From Ulota crispa (Eukaryota > Streptophyta > Bryopsida > Orthotrichales > Orthotrichaceae): a stretch of DNA of 64,000 bases. Location: positions 19,650,868-19,714,867 of the forward strand of contig OY987246.1 in assembly GCA_963920765.1 (NCBI GenBank), read 5' to 3'. A program made the translations under genes and the position numbers. The notes below the pieces were generated by a model. The model had not been told where the DNA came from and did no database searches. It saw nothing but the letters and a program-made list of their open reading frames with translations. Of the stretch, positions 12,098 through 23,550 are shown piece by piece; positions within the stretch are counted from its first letter, which is position 1, and the number at the start of each line of letters is the position of its first letter.

Positions 12098-12537
12098 TTG
12101 TATGTTTTTCTGTTGAGATAGTATTACAAACTAAGCACAAACACAATCATAATTAAATTTGAAATATAAGTATGAGGAATGATTATACAATGAGTTTGTA
12201 CACAAATTTATACATGTGGGAGGTACTTTAAAGAATTGAGATTTGAAAAAGGAGGCATTTGATTTGTGGATATCTTTGGATGAAGGTATGGATTGATGTA
12301 TTAACTAACACTTGTAGCCTATATGTGCATCATATGGAGAGAAGAAGGATCATTTCATATGCATGCAAATGCAACTTAGAAGGATATGAAACGGGTTCTT
12401 AATGTGCACAATAGAAACAATGAAGAATCCTTGCTTGTGATAGAGTTTGGCAGCCATCAATATCACACATTGTTGTGTAATTTTTTGCAATATGTTTATC
12501 TAAAATGAGCAAGATAAAGGCATCAAAACATAACTAA

Positions 12538-12687
12538 CACTACAAGGGAACAATGTCAATTTGGACATTTTTTGTCACTTATACGTGTTGATTTGAACAC
12601 TTTTTTGTTACTGCAGACATTTTTTTGTCATTTTGGACACATTTAATCAAATCAAACATGTCAATGTAGACAATTTTTCTTGTAGTG
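12538..12687. mobile_element. CACTA-type MITE (3-bp TSD TAA)
   Basis: 150 bp. The ends CACTACAAGGGAACAATGTC and GACAATTTTTCTTGTAGTG are inverted repeats starting with CACTA, flanked by TAA at 12535-12537 and 12688-12690. The interior has several GACA/TGTC-type subterminal repeats. CACTA ends with a 3-bp duplication define the En/Spm superfamily. Non-coding. Confidence 0.9.
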
Positions 12688-12954
12688 TAATAGAGGCATG
12701 CAACATGAGATTCTGTTTTACCTATTGATTGTTGGAACTAAGGAACTAAAAGATAGAAGTATGCACTATGTTTTGCAAAACAATGTTTGTGACCACCTTT
12801 AGCAACTGATTTGGTTTGAAGGCCACTATGGGCTAGAAGGGGTCACATTTTTGAAGGCTAGAAGGGGTCATGTCCCCAGACTTTAGCAATTGAGAAGAGA
12901 GGCAGATTTTAAAATATGTACTCATGCAAGATTCTTACACATGCAATAAAAGAT

Positions 12955-14092
12955 GGGAAAATATCAAAACTAGGCCTGACAATTGACCTTATTTCAAAAA
13001 CAATCTTGACTATTCTGAAATATTGAAATTGGGCCTCATCCAGGTCCTATGATTTTGTGGTTTTACAGTTGATTTTTTTCAATTCCCATATTGATTGGTC
13101 AAGGATTTTTTTTTGTTATTTTCTCTATATCAGATTATAAATATTGAAAAACTAGATTTTCAATTGGCTTTTCAGACAATGTTTACAAATTGCAAATTGT
13201 TTTTTCTCATTTCAATAGGCTAGCTTTGACCTAGCTATTGATTCTTCCTGGACCGCCTCATCCTATATAAAAAGGAGGCCTTGCAACTAAGAAGACCAAA
13301 ATTTTGTACATGTTTCTATATGGGAATTGATATGAGCACACCTGGGGTTTGATATATGCACACAAGGAGAGGAGAAATTTAAGATGTTTACCATGTACAA
13401 GTCAAATTTGGAAAGTTCAAGTTTAGATTTGGATTTAGAGACCTTGATTTGGTCTAGAACCACAATGGAAGTTACAATTGAACTACACCCAATGGAAAAG
13501 CTTAGCTAGAGGGCAAATTATTACTTTTGCCCTTATTTATAAAAACAACTAAGCTTTCCCATTTGGCGTTGTTCAATTGTAACCTCCATTGTGGTTCTAG
13601 ACTAAATCAAGGTCTTTGAATCCAAATCTGAACGTGAACTTTCCAAATTTGACTTGTACATGGTAAACATCTTAAATTTCTCCTCTCCTTGTGTGCATAT
13701 ATCAAACCCCAGGTGTGCTCATATCAATTCCCATATAGAAACATGTACAAAATTTTGGTTACCTTAGTTGCAAGGCCTCCTTTTTATATAGGATGAGGCG
13801 GTCCGGGAAGAATCAATAGCTAGGTCAAAGCTAGCCCGTTGAAATGAGAAAAAACAGTTTGCAATTTATAAACATTGGCTGAAAAGCCAGTTGAAAATCT
13901 AGTTTTTCAATATTTATAGTCTAATATAGAGAAAATAACAAAAAAAATCCTTGACCAACCACTTTGGGAATTGAAAAAAATCAACTGTAAAACCACAAAA
14001 ACTCAAAATGAGTCCTATTTTCAATATTTCAGAATAGTCAGGATTGTTTTCAAAATACGGTCAATTGTCAAGCCTAGTTTTGATATTTTCCC
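12955..14092. mobile_element. 1.14-kb palindromic Mutator-like foldback element (9-bp TSD)
   Basis: The element is an almost continuous palindrome: two arms of about 550 bp meet near 13540. The ends GGGAAAATATC / GATATTTTCCC are flanked by the perfect 9-bp duplication ATAAAAGAT at 12946-12954 and 14093-14101. The central 0.4 kb resembles the MITE at 11707-12097, but its immediate flanks are inverted rather than direct repeats, so it is part of the palindrome and not a later insertion. Short frames inside are incidental. Confidence 0.88.
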
Positions 14093-14101
14093 ATAAAAGA
14101 T

Positions 14102-14858
14102 TGCATTAATTATGAGCCTCATTTTTTGGAACTCATGCTTTTTAATTATTGTAATATTGCAACTATGATGACTGTTTAATTGTGTTTGAAAAGCATGAGA
14201 TAATTTGTGTCTAGCTGACAATGACAATTGCAATTTTATATTTTGACTTAGACAAATCATAAGGAAATAGCCTAGTGGAGGTTCTTTGAGACATAGAAGG
14301 TCTAAAATTATTCATTATCTGTGTGGTTGAAGTTACTTAATAGGGTGCTTTTAATATTTTGATATTTTATTTTTCAAATAGTAGGTCATTGTGTGTAATA
14401 AGAAAATAAATGATTTCTTTTTCCCCTTATTTTCTACTTTTATTTGTGTATCATAGTTTTTCTACAAAAGAACCATTGAGATCCTTCAGTCATTACTCAT
14501 ACAAATCACTGTTCTTTTGTCCAATTCAAATTCTCTTTATACTCTTGTTTGAACCTCTACAAGACTACAATCTATGAATGTAAGGAAATTATTTATTACT
14601 TCTATAGATTGTGAATGTGCATGTATTCTCACTAGCAAAATAATATAAACTTAGAAGATTTCTATTGGGAAGCAATTTGCTCTTACTTGTGTACTCCACA
14701 TTTTATCAATCCAAGACTATGATCAAATTATCTTAGATGATATCAAACTTATTTCCATGTACAAACTTCATATTTATAGGGTCTTACTCAAATTCTTAAT
14801 TTTTTGATTCATCATATTTCTTCTCTTTTACTTCTTTTTTGTCATCTTATTTATAAAC
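14102..14858. other. AT-rich spacer, no feature seen
   Basis: No coding frame with a recognisable domain, terminal repeat or tandem array was found here. Confidence 0.5.
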
Positions 14859-15115
14859 ACCATATTCAATAAATTGGGAAAAACATTACATTTTGGGACT
14901 TTTGAAGGTTTTAGGTGATCACCTAAAATTGAGCTCACAACATCTTTTTTAGTACACTTGCCCTCACCTAAGAGGAGGAATTTGCAAGGGAAAAAATCTT
15001 AATGCTTGAGACTGAATCTAATACCTTCAAATCTGGTTTAAGATAACTTTTGAGTTTAATGTGAAGTACAAAATGGTACCTCTGTTTTTCCTAATTTAAC
15101 GAGTATGGTGTTTTT
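14859..15115. mobile_element. TIR element, 'AAACACCATATTCA' family, copy 1
   Basis: The left end AAACACCATATTCAATAAAT and the right end (opposite strand AAACACCATACTCGTTAAAT) are inverted repeats of about 30 bp around 200 bp of unrelated sequence. Related ends occur at 25575-25722 and 37812-38090. No target duplication could be fixed. Confidence 0.55.
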
Positions 15116-16484
15116 ATTGATTTTGCTTATTTCAATCATATCAACTATTGTTGTCATCTGATTTGAGTTTCACAATCTCTATAATAGACACAAAAATCAA
15201 ATGAAAAAGACATATTTTTTTCTATTAAACTGGATTGGTGTATGTAAAAGACTAAAAGCTCATCAAAGACCATTTCAATTTTTATCTGTACATTTGTTAT
15301 TTTTGAAATCAACTTTGATTCCATAGATAGTTCATACGGAATCCCCTTACAACAACATATGTTCATAATACCAAAGAATATTCTGACTTTATACAAGAAA
15401 TAAAAGCTCAACTAAATTGTGTTAGTTATCATTAGAGGAAAAATGAGCTCAAGAGAAGGTCCCTATGGGAAGTGGTTGGAGGGGTCAAAAGCATTTAAAT
15501 GTAATGTCCTTTTTCAAATGAAAAAAGACTAATCCTCTATACCCATTTACAAGTACTTCACGAGAATAATTTCTTTTCACAATATCATATGCTTTTTATT
15601 TGATGAGCATCCTTGTTTGATTGGGAATTGTAGTCCTAATTTATTCCTGTGTCCCACTAAAGGTCCTTGCATTTGTCATTGTCATGTTATAATATTGTTT
15701 TCCATCATCAATCTTTTTGTTATGTACCATGGTATGCTTGAGTAGTTCACACAAGGTAGAGACACTTGTGTAAGTACCTTACTTATGCTTCTCTTGCCTA
15801 AATAAATAGGATGGTTTGTCAAGGTTGAAGGGCCTTCTCTTGAGCACATTTTTCCTCTAATAATTCCCCTATTTTTCATTTCAATTTTCAATTTTTTTAT
15901 GATGGAGATTGCTTTGTCTATCTTGGACATCCTTGACAACCAAGACCTTCAAAGGATTGACTTTCCACAACAAAAGCTTTTCATGGTTTTGGCAAGAACT
16001 CTCCAAACTATTTAATTGTTTCAACAACTACATGCACAAAGCAAGATAAGCGGAATTCCTTGGTCTTGTCAACACATGTTTTGGAGTGCTTGTATATATT
16101 TCTCTCATCAATCAAATTTTGTTCTTGCATATTTTTGTGTCATGAATAGTGAATCTTGTTCTTAATTTCTATGTCTTTAACTTTGTCCATAGAGTATTTA
16201 GCAAGTTTAAGATATTCCATTCTAGTGTAACTATATGTTTACATTAGAATTAATGCTAACATATTTAACTCTCATTAGTTCAAATTCTACATTTCAAATC
16301 AAATGTATAATCTTATTTGCTAAAGAGTTGAAGAAAGTGGTTAGGATGCGATTAATTCATTAGAGGTTTGGACCTCAAATCACTCAACTTTGTAGTTTCA
16401 AAAACCATCTTAGAAGAAATAGTTTATTTAGAGCCATAGACATCATTTGCAATCTTTTTTTGAAAATATAAACTTAGATTGAGC
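15116..16484. other. AT-rich intergenic stretch, no feature seen
   Basis: Only short frames without domains occur. No paired ends or tandem arrays were recognised. Confidence 0.5.
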
Positions 16485-16584
16485 AATCACTAGTAGAAAA
16501 TTTAGCACAAAATCAACAAAATTTCAACCAGAAACTATTGATTTTTTCTATTGAAATTTCAGATTTCAAAGACTGCTCTCAACC

Positions 16585-16750
16585 AGGTACCCATGGCACG
16601 GCCTAAGGCCTCCACCACGGCCAAGGGCACCGCAACTGAATGGTGGGAGTGGGGTGCAAACCCCCCACCTAGTGGTTGGGATTGCACCACCTCCCACAAC
16701 CACTCGTGCCACTTGCACTCATGCAATCACGCATGTGTACATTGGAACTA
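16585..16750. other. GC-rich patch inside the CACTA element, possibly captured host DNA
   Basis: About 165 bp rich in CCACC/GGTGG within an element that is otherwise strongly AT-rich. It can be read as a 66-codon frame with many His, Cys and Pro residues, but no domain is evident. CACTA elements are known to pick up gene fragments, which would explain it. Confidence 0.35.
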
Positions 16751-18229
16751 AAAATCTATTTGTACGTTACATGTGCATGATTTCTGTAGTTTAGAAAGCC
16801 AGTCCACTTTGGAGGCTATTTCGGCCTATTAGAAGACTTTTTCTCAGAAAACTTCAAACTATAAAAAGTTGATTAATGTAATGCACTTTTACCTCCAACA
16901 ATTATTTTTAGATTTCAAAATTTTAATCAAAAGTTATGAGCAAAAATCAGAGAAGGTGTTCAGAATTTTGTTTTTAATAATTTTATTTCCACCGTTTTGA
17001 TTTTTTTTATAACTTTTGATTAGAATTCACTAATTTGAGAAGGATTGTTGCAACTAAAGGTAGGCTTCATTTTTAAGTTTTTTTGAGTGCTAATTTTTTT
17101 TTTTTAAATTGTTATGTTAAAATAACCTCCACAATTTGCTAACTTTAAAAAACATGAAATTGTGAAAAGTTATGGAAATAAAACCTTGCAATTATAAATT
17201 AAAATTCTATAAACTTTCAAATATTCTTGAGTATTTTTTCAAATATTCTTGAGTATTTTTTTAAAGATTCTAAAATATTTCATAAGCTTTTTTTTAATTT
17301 TTTTAATTGGCCAATAAAAGAAGGGAAATTACTAAAATGCCCTTAAATTCTTTCAAAATATCAAATTTATGCCTCAAAAATATAAAACATAAAAAATACT
17401 CCTTATTTTTTGTAGGAGTATCAATTATACTCCTAGTATTTTGGAATAGTATTAAAAATGCTCTTCTATTTTGAAATGTCAAATATACCCTTGTGATATT
17501 TGAAATGGAAAAATTAACTTTGGTTTTTTGTAAGAATGTGAATCAAAATATATCCTTGGTTATCATATAACACAAAGATATTTGATAATTTAAAATAGTT
17601 GAGGAGAACTTTTAATATTTTCCCAATATATTAGAGGCATTGTTGATATTTTTACAAAAATCCAAGGGTATTATTTATACTTCTCTGGACATATATAATT
17701 TTTGTAAGAATTGAGGGGCATCTTTTGTGTTTTTTCACAAAGAAATTGTGGTATTTAAAACAACAAAATGTTGTACTTTTTATACAAAATTTTGTTGAAT
17801 TAATGAAGTTGTGTCCAAAAGTGTCCAGATCAACAGAAAATTGTTGATTTTCTATTGTTTTGTTCTGTCCAAAAGTGTCCAAATCAACAAAAAATTGTTG
17901 ATTTTATTGTTGTTTTGGTCATGCTTTTAGAAGACTTTAAAGGCTACTAACATTCAATCATACCAAATTGTAAAAGATGAATAAAATAGCCACATTCATA
18001 ATTCTAAAAGATTCTAACTTTCTTGAAAACTTCTTTTACTTTTTAAAACTTCAAAACATTTTCATGTAGTCCAAAAAGATTCTAGAAAGATTTCAAAAAC
18101 AATCCAAACTATTCTACTAGTTTTTTATGAAAAATTATTTTAAAGTATTTCAAGGAATTTCAAAAAGATTCTAAAAAAACTCTAAATGAGTCTAAGAGAT
18201 TCTATTTTTATAATGATTTTGAAGTGTTT

Positions 18230-18600
18230 TAATAATTTCATAATTAAAGATTTCAAAAAGATTATCAAAGATTCCAAAGAAGATTCTCAAAGATTCCTTA
18301 AAAACTTGAAAATGCTTTTGAAATATTTTTAAAGATTCTCCAAAATTTTCAAAGATTCTCAAAGATTCCCAAAAGATTCCAAAACAATCTCAAAGATTCT
18401 CAAGATTCTTGAGATCCCAAAAAGATTTTCAAAGATTCCCAAAGATTCTAGAGATTCCAAAAAGATTTCCAAAGATTCTTTAAGAATCCCAAAGATCCCA
18501 AAAAGATTCTCAAAGATTCTCAAAGATTCTCAAGACCTCCAAAATTCTTAAAGATTCTCAAAGATTCCAAAAAGATTCTCAAAGATTCCAAAATAGACTT
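18230..18600 (+). repeat. Degenerate AAAGATTC(T/C)C tandem array
   Basis: A run of CAAAGATTCT, CAAAGATTCC and AAAAAGATTC units of about 9-12 bp, getting denser towards 18600. It lies inside the CACTA element. Confidence 0.85.
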
Positions 18601-18771
18601 TGAAATATTTTAATATTTCTGTTGATTTGGACATTGGTGTCCAAATCAACAAAACATAGGTAGTTTTTTACACAATTTTGTTAAATTAGTCAATTAGCGT
18701 GTGCAAGTGCCCAAAACAATAAAAAATTGTTGATTTTCTATTATTTTGGATAAAATTTTCTACTAATGAAT

Positions 18772-20000
18772 TGAAGTAATTACATGAAGGCATATGGTTT
18801 AATATTCTATTTCTTTTGTAAAACTAGCACACAACAAGGCATTATAATATCACATCACCATGGAAACAACTTTCTTGTTAAATTAATCCGAAGCCTCTAC
18901 ATTGACTATTATATGAGTTTTGTATGTAATGGGGTACATCTTCACAAGATAATCATTTCCATCTATTACTCACGATACCCATTTGTAGGTATGTATCATA
19001 AAATGAGTATACTATAAATTCCTCAAAAAAAATTAATACATGTACATAAAATATATATAGAAAATGTTCCAAAATCTAAGAACATGAATGCATTTATAAT
19101 TTTATATGATATTTGAGTGATTTCATTAAATTGATATTTAGTCATTAATTATTTTTTAGCTCAAAAAACATTTTTTGTGGGCTCAACTGCTCAAGAGAGA
19201 GTCAACATAAGGTAAGAGGGCCGTAAACCAACCATCTAAGGGCTCATCCCTCTTTTTCAGGGTCTTTCGTGGGTGGGAGGATTTTTAGATCATTTTTCAA
19301 GCAAAGAGAAAGAGATGCAAAATGTAACACAAATTGTTTCATAATTTTTGAAGCATTTTTTAGTTACTTATGAATTTTCAAAGGGCCTGTGTCATAGGTC
19401 TCTATTTATGAACCTAGACTTTTCAAAAACCGTTCATTTGCAAGTTGTGAAGAGATTTGGAGAATTAAGGAGGATGATTGGCTTTTAGAACTTTTCTCCC
19501 ATGCATGCAATGATTGTAAGTGGATGATTTTAGAATCACCTCAAGTTCATTTTGATGTACTCTACATAGGCGGTTCAAAATGACCACACGCAATATGAGC
19601 CTCCTACCTTAGACTTTTATTGACAACCTTGTCCATATGATGTTTTGGATCATGTCTTTGATATTTGAAAATTACAACTAATATTCCAATCGCGTTTAAT
19701 ATACAAGTACGCAACTAATCAACCCATCCACATCCAAGACTTTTCCATTTACACATTTATTCCAATAACAATAACAAACATAAACAATTTATATGCACTT
19801 CCATTGTCCTCTCATGTCCCGCCCATGGCCATGATAGAGATTGCATTCAAGTATTCTTCAATATCTTGTAACACAAAATCCATTACAGATAAATGGTTGC
19901 AATAAAACCTTAACAAATAATACCTAACTAAATGTTACAATTAGCTACCCATACAAGTTAACACTACCTATCTACTATTAATAACATTAAAGCAAGCATA
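18772..20000. other. AT-rich intergenic stretch
   Basis: No gene seen. The motif ATGAGCCTCCTACCTTAG at about 19594-19611 recurs near 26770, 29395 and 40590 and may be an end of a dispersed repeat. Confidence 0.4.
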
Positions 20001-20024
20001 ATTGAAACGGCTATTTCTATCAGT

Positions 20025-20030
20025 TTTATT
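20025..20030 (-). promoter_or_regulatory. Candidate polyadenylation signal AATAAA (minus strand)
   Basis: Read on the minus strand this is GTTGAATAAAACTG, at the low-coordinate edge of the second GC-richer island, so it could end a minus-strand transcript carrying the hairpin at 20361-20457. Hexamers of this kind are frequent by chance in AT-rich DNA. Confidence 0.25.
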
Positions 20031-20360
20031 CAACAAGAGAAATCAGCAAGTCCGACTTTAGTCAGGAGACCCAGAGATCCATAAGGTAGAGAAAGAGATT
20101 CTGGAACTGAATGTACAGAGCAAACAGTAAACCAATTTCTGAACTTCTTCACCCTTTGGTAACATCATAAACTGCTTCAACTGCGGGTATTCTTCCTCGT
20201 GGAAGCAATCTAGTCCTCCTCGACTTTTGAGGGTAAAAACATGAGAACAAACACTAGTCACTATTTCTAAGAAAATGTAAGAGCTACAATGTCATAGTCA
20301 GAGAAGGTTTGTCGAAGGACCGTCTTGTTTCACCGACATAATCTTCCACATCCGAACCAG

Positions 20361-20457
20361 TTCTTAGATCTGCAATGCCGCGTGTCAGATAAATTTTGCA
20401 ACTTCTAATGTTACATGACACAATCAAGTCTAAATCGTGGCATTGTAGATCTAAGAA
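20361..20457. ncRNA. Candidate miRNA-like hairpin, locus 2
   Basis: The left arm 20361-20382 and the right arm 20436-20457 are reverse complements at 20 of 22 positions, and both differences are G/A, so they would be G:U pairs in a plus-strand RNA. Weaker pairing extends about 18 nt further from the loop, which is 53 nt. The right arm contains GTGGCATTGTAGATCTAAGA (20437-20456), identical to locus 1 at 8711-8730. A 21-22 nt duplex in a roughly 100-nt foldback is the plant miRNA layout. No known family recognised. Confidence 0.5.
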
Positions 20458-21978
20458 CCAGGCCGGAAATGGACAGTTTTTGCTGTAGATTGCCCGTTTG
20501 CAACTACGTACACGTGAGTGACCTGATCCTGCACATCATTCAAACACGAGCACACACATGCACATTCTCAGGTGTCAGCAATTGGGCAATTTCGTAAAAG
20601 ATCAGCAGTATCAATATATCGAATTCCTGTACACAACTGTAATGAAAGCAGTGAGATGCACCCAAACAGGAGTACCCATGCAATGTTTTTGACTGAAACT
20701 TTTCAAATACATCGAAGAGAGAAGACACACAGTCCTCATGGGGGGATGGGCATGGGCATTGTGGGACTGTTGTGCAGCAAACACCGATCTTCACAACTGT
20801 ACATTCCTTCACGGCACAGTCGACACTTGTCCATCGTTGACAGTGAACAGGAGAAGGAGGTCAGGTGCTGGGACCCATCGTGAACTTGTAGGCACTCTTT
20901 CGTGCTCTCCCATGCTTCCAACGCTGCTGAGAGAGAGATACGGTATTGAGGAAACCCATTGGGTGGGCAAGTGGAATACGGCACATTCAGTTCAAGCGGT
21001 GGCATCATCATGGGTATTTGTCCTGCCTGTCGTATTTCGCAACATCCCTACAGTTCAATGGAAATGAACAGACCACAAAGAGACAAGAAGATGGTACCCC
21101 GCCGGGACCCCTCCCCGGTGCTCCCATCTGCCATGTTTCTCATGGTTCAACGGTTGCTGATCTTCAAGCCAACAATTGCACGCAATATCTACAGACATGA
21201 TGGACATAAGCTTATATGGAGAAAAGAGAATCGAAGGAGACCTGTGATCTGGCACCATGTGAAAAATCAGTGCAGCAGCAGCTCATGCTTGCTGTGGTTT
21301 TCCGGCCATACTGTTGTCAGTGAAACTGCAAAACAAAGCCTCATTTGAAAGCACGCCATGATTCGTACCCACTCGCGCAGCTGATCACGGCATACATCAT
21401 ACATGGAAGCGAGAATTATGCAACGACGGTAATCAAAATGAAAGAACCAACGGATGTGGTGGTCCTGCTGCAGCTTATCTGGATCGGATGGTCACGGCGG
21501 AGGAGGAGGGAGGCATTGATCGGTCGCCCTTCGGAAAAATGCAGCCTCAATGCGAGCCATGTTTCAGAGCGAGGCGATCTCCATGCGGACATGGAATGAT
21601 GAAATTCGGAAGGAAGCGCGCTTGCGGGGCTGATATGCTGTGCCATGAGAGCGTCGGAGATTTAGAGGAGGATCTGGAGGTGGCCGGGATGGTAAAGCAG
21701 ACAGACATGTCTCTATGGGGCAAGAAAGATCGAGGATGCGAGCCCGACCTCAGACACGGGGTCGTCATGCCATGCCGAAACGCATTCTGAGAGGTGCTGA
21801 TCTCACACAGCCATTTATGCACGAAAACCGGGCCGCATCCACCGCCCGCGTGGCTGCATCGTCACCGCTCGTGACCTGGCTAACCGTAGTGTGCGGATTT
21901 CCGGAAGGATTAATACAGTTCCATCCCCTGCTCTCCACACATCGGAAGCAACTGTACCGGTCGAAGTCAGGGTTTGAG

Positions 21979-22026
21979 AAATCTCTCCCTCTCCCTCTCT
22001 CTCTTTCTCATTCTCTCTCTCTCTTA
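21979..22026 (+). repeat. CT-rich microsatellite tract
   Basis: Near-continuous CT dinucleotides with CCCT interruptions. Such tracts are common in plant 5' leader and core promoter regions, so a plus-strand start nearby is conceivable. Confidence 0.8.
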
Positions 22027-22974
22027 CCATTTCAAAGCACGAAGCCAGCTGCTCTAGTATCAAAAGGGGAGTCAACTACCACGGAAGATCCCACCTTTCA
22101 CTGCCTGTGTCAAAAATCAAAATAAAAACTGGGAAAGAAATAATTTTAAAAGAAAGATTGAAATCCTGGGGTGTGCAGGGGACGCGATGCTTTCCCACGG
22201 ATGCCGCTCCCAGCACAAGCTTACTCAGCCTGCACCCGCTGTTCGTACGAGTGCAACCCCACCTGCAAGGGAGCCAGAGAGAGTGATAGAACGCGTCAGT
22301 AAGCTTAGTACCCCCCTCTGGCAGGATAGGCTGGGCTGGCTTTGCTACGCGGCAATTAAACCTGAAAGTTAAACCATATCTTTGCCAAACGGAGATCGTA
22401 CCTGGGAAGCGATTACGAAGATTAACCCCTTGCCAGAGCACCTCCCCCTCCCCGTGCTGCGCGTGGGAATCCGGCTGGAGCCACTACACTGATCAATTTT
22501 TCTTTACCACCCACCCAGAGAAATCTTGCTATCTATCCAGAAAGTTAACGGTATTTACTTGGTGCTGCTCGATCAGGTCAGATCAGATCAGACCAGATCA
22601 ACTCCATGCCCGGCCCAGACTCTCTCTGCAAAGCCTCCGGAACTCGCAAGATGCCATTAATCATCAGCGCCATCTATCTTTTTTCATTACCACCAGTTGA
22701 TGATGTCCAGTTTCGGCCTTGAAGAGGAAGAGTACACAGTAGCAGCGGCAAATTCAGTGGACGCTGGAGACGACCATTTCCATTGCCGTGGGGGGGATGG
22801 GCCGGCCGGTCATATAGACACCATATTTGCATGAGGGGCACTGGGGGAGCGAGCGAGCTGGGCTGCTTCGTCTGTCTGACCATGCTGGGTCGTCTGTTAA
22901 GTTTTGGAAGATTCGGCATGCGAAGGCGAACATGTTGGATGATTTGCAAGGGTCGCATGCACTGATCTTTTGTG

Positions 22975-22993
22975 CCCCCCCCCCCCCCCCCCC
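22975..22993 (+). repeat. Poly-C homopolymer (19 C)
   Basis: Uninterrupted C-run; the length is uncertain for technical reasons. Confidence 0.85.
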
Positions 22994-23014
22994 GCGCCAG
23001 TCGCCACCAAGTTA

Positions 23015-23169
23015 GGGCCTCCTTCCGGGATCGGTACCGGGCAACATTAAATATAGCCGACCGATAATCGGTCGGATCCGGTTCTGGGTTTTCCGGAACC
23101 CGATCCAAACGATTATCGGCCGGCTATATATAATTTTGCCCGTTACCGATCCAGTATGTAAGGAGGCCC
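23015..23169. mobile_element. Tourist-like (PIF/Harbinger) foldback MITE, TSD TTA
   Basis: 155 bp. The ends GGGCCTCCTTCCGGGATCGG and AAGGAGGCCC are inverted, with arms of about 60 bp separated by a short loop. It is flanked by TTA at 23012-23014 and 23170-23172. A 3-bp TTA duplication with GGGCC-type ends is the PIF/Harbinger signature. The right-hand TTA is also the start of the TTAA of the next element, so this MITE apparently landed in that element's left TTAA. Confidence 0.85.
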
Positions 23170-23418
23170 TTAATCCTTGAACGTCTAAAGTTGAAACAAA
23201 AAAAGCTTGACTTGAGTGTAATCAAAGTGTCCATGTGGATTAAAAAATACAATCCAGAAGACTATATCATATGAATTGTTAGTGGAAAGCGTCTCCATCA
23301 TGTTGGGCTTGATTGAAAGTTGTTTCACTAGATGTGCAATGAGATTATAACGGTCAAAATTGAGTTGACCCAGCTTTTTGCGCGACAATATATTGTTGCG
23401 TGGGTGCTCAGGGGTTAA
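23170..23418. mobile_element. TTAA element, family G copy 1 (249 bp)
   Basis: TTAA-bounded; ends CCTTGAACGTC and (opposite strand) CCCCTGAGCACCCA. It has the same length and alignable sequence as 41842-42090. A palindrome CGCGACAATA/TATTGTTGCG (23381-23400, one G:T mismatch) ends 18 nt inside the right boundary. Confidence 0.85.
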
Positions 23419-23550
23419 TCTTGAACTCGAGACAGTGGTAATACTTTTTGCCGTGACCGTGACTCTCCCCATCTTCTACTTTTGTAGATTTGCCAGCCAT
23501 TCTATCCTTCCCCTTATTAAACTACAGCCCACCTTACAACTATGACTCCA

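Larger units (their letters stand above)
16488..18768. mobile_element. Non-autonomous CACTA element, 2.28 kb (3-bp TSD AAT)
   Basis: The ends CACTAGTAGAAAATTT and, on the other strand, CATTAGTAGAAAATTT are flanked by AAT at 16485-16487 and 18769-18771. Near both ends the unit AATCAACAAAAAATTGTTGATT recurs in both orientations, as expected of CACTA subterminal repeats. Inside are a GC-rich patch (16585-16750) unlike the rest of the element and a degenerate AAAGATTC array (18230-18600). No transposase remains. En/Spm superfamily; deletion derivative. Confidence 0.88.
20290..23010. other. Second GC-richer island without a recognisable protein
   Basis: The longest GC-richer stretch outside the ABC1K gene. 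Many overlapping short frames occur on both strands but none shows a domain and none dominates, which suggests non-coding transcription or promoter-type DNA. It contains the hairpin 20361-20457, a CT-rich tract at 21979-22026, clustered GATCAG motifs near 22570-22600, a GAGC patch near 22847 and a C-run at 22975-22993. Confidence 0.5.

Noticed and set aside
13317-13737. Central part of the 1.14-kb palindrome as a separately inserted MITE
   Set aside because: Its flanks are inverted, not direct, repeats, as expected of the middle of a palindrome. No target duplication of its own.
22421-22440. TTAACCCCTTGCCAGAGC as another TTAA element end
   Set aside because: No matching inverted end was found nearby within the size range of the other elements.
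20572-22441. Many 80-136 codon frames on both strands in the second GC-richer island
   Set aside because: They overlap each other on opposite strands, have no shared motif, and none stands out in length or composition. Better explained by GC content than by a gene.
22674-23108. 144-codon minus-strand frame with a poly-Gly stretch
   Set aside because: It runs through the poly-C tract and the left arm of the Tourist-like MITE, and no domain is visible.
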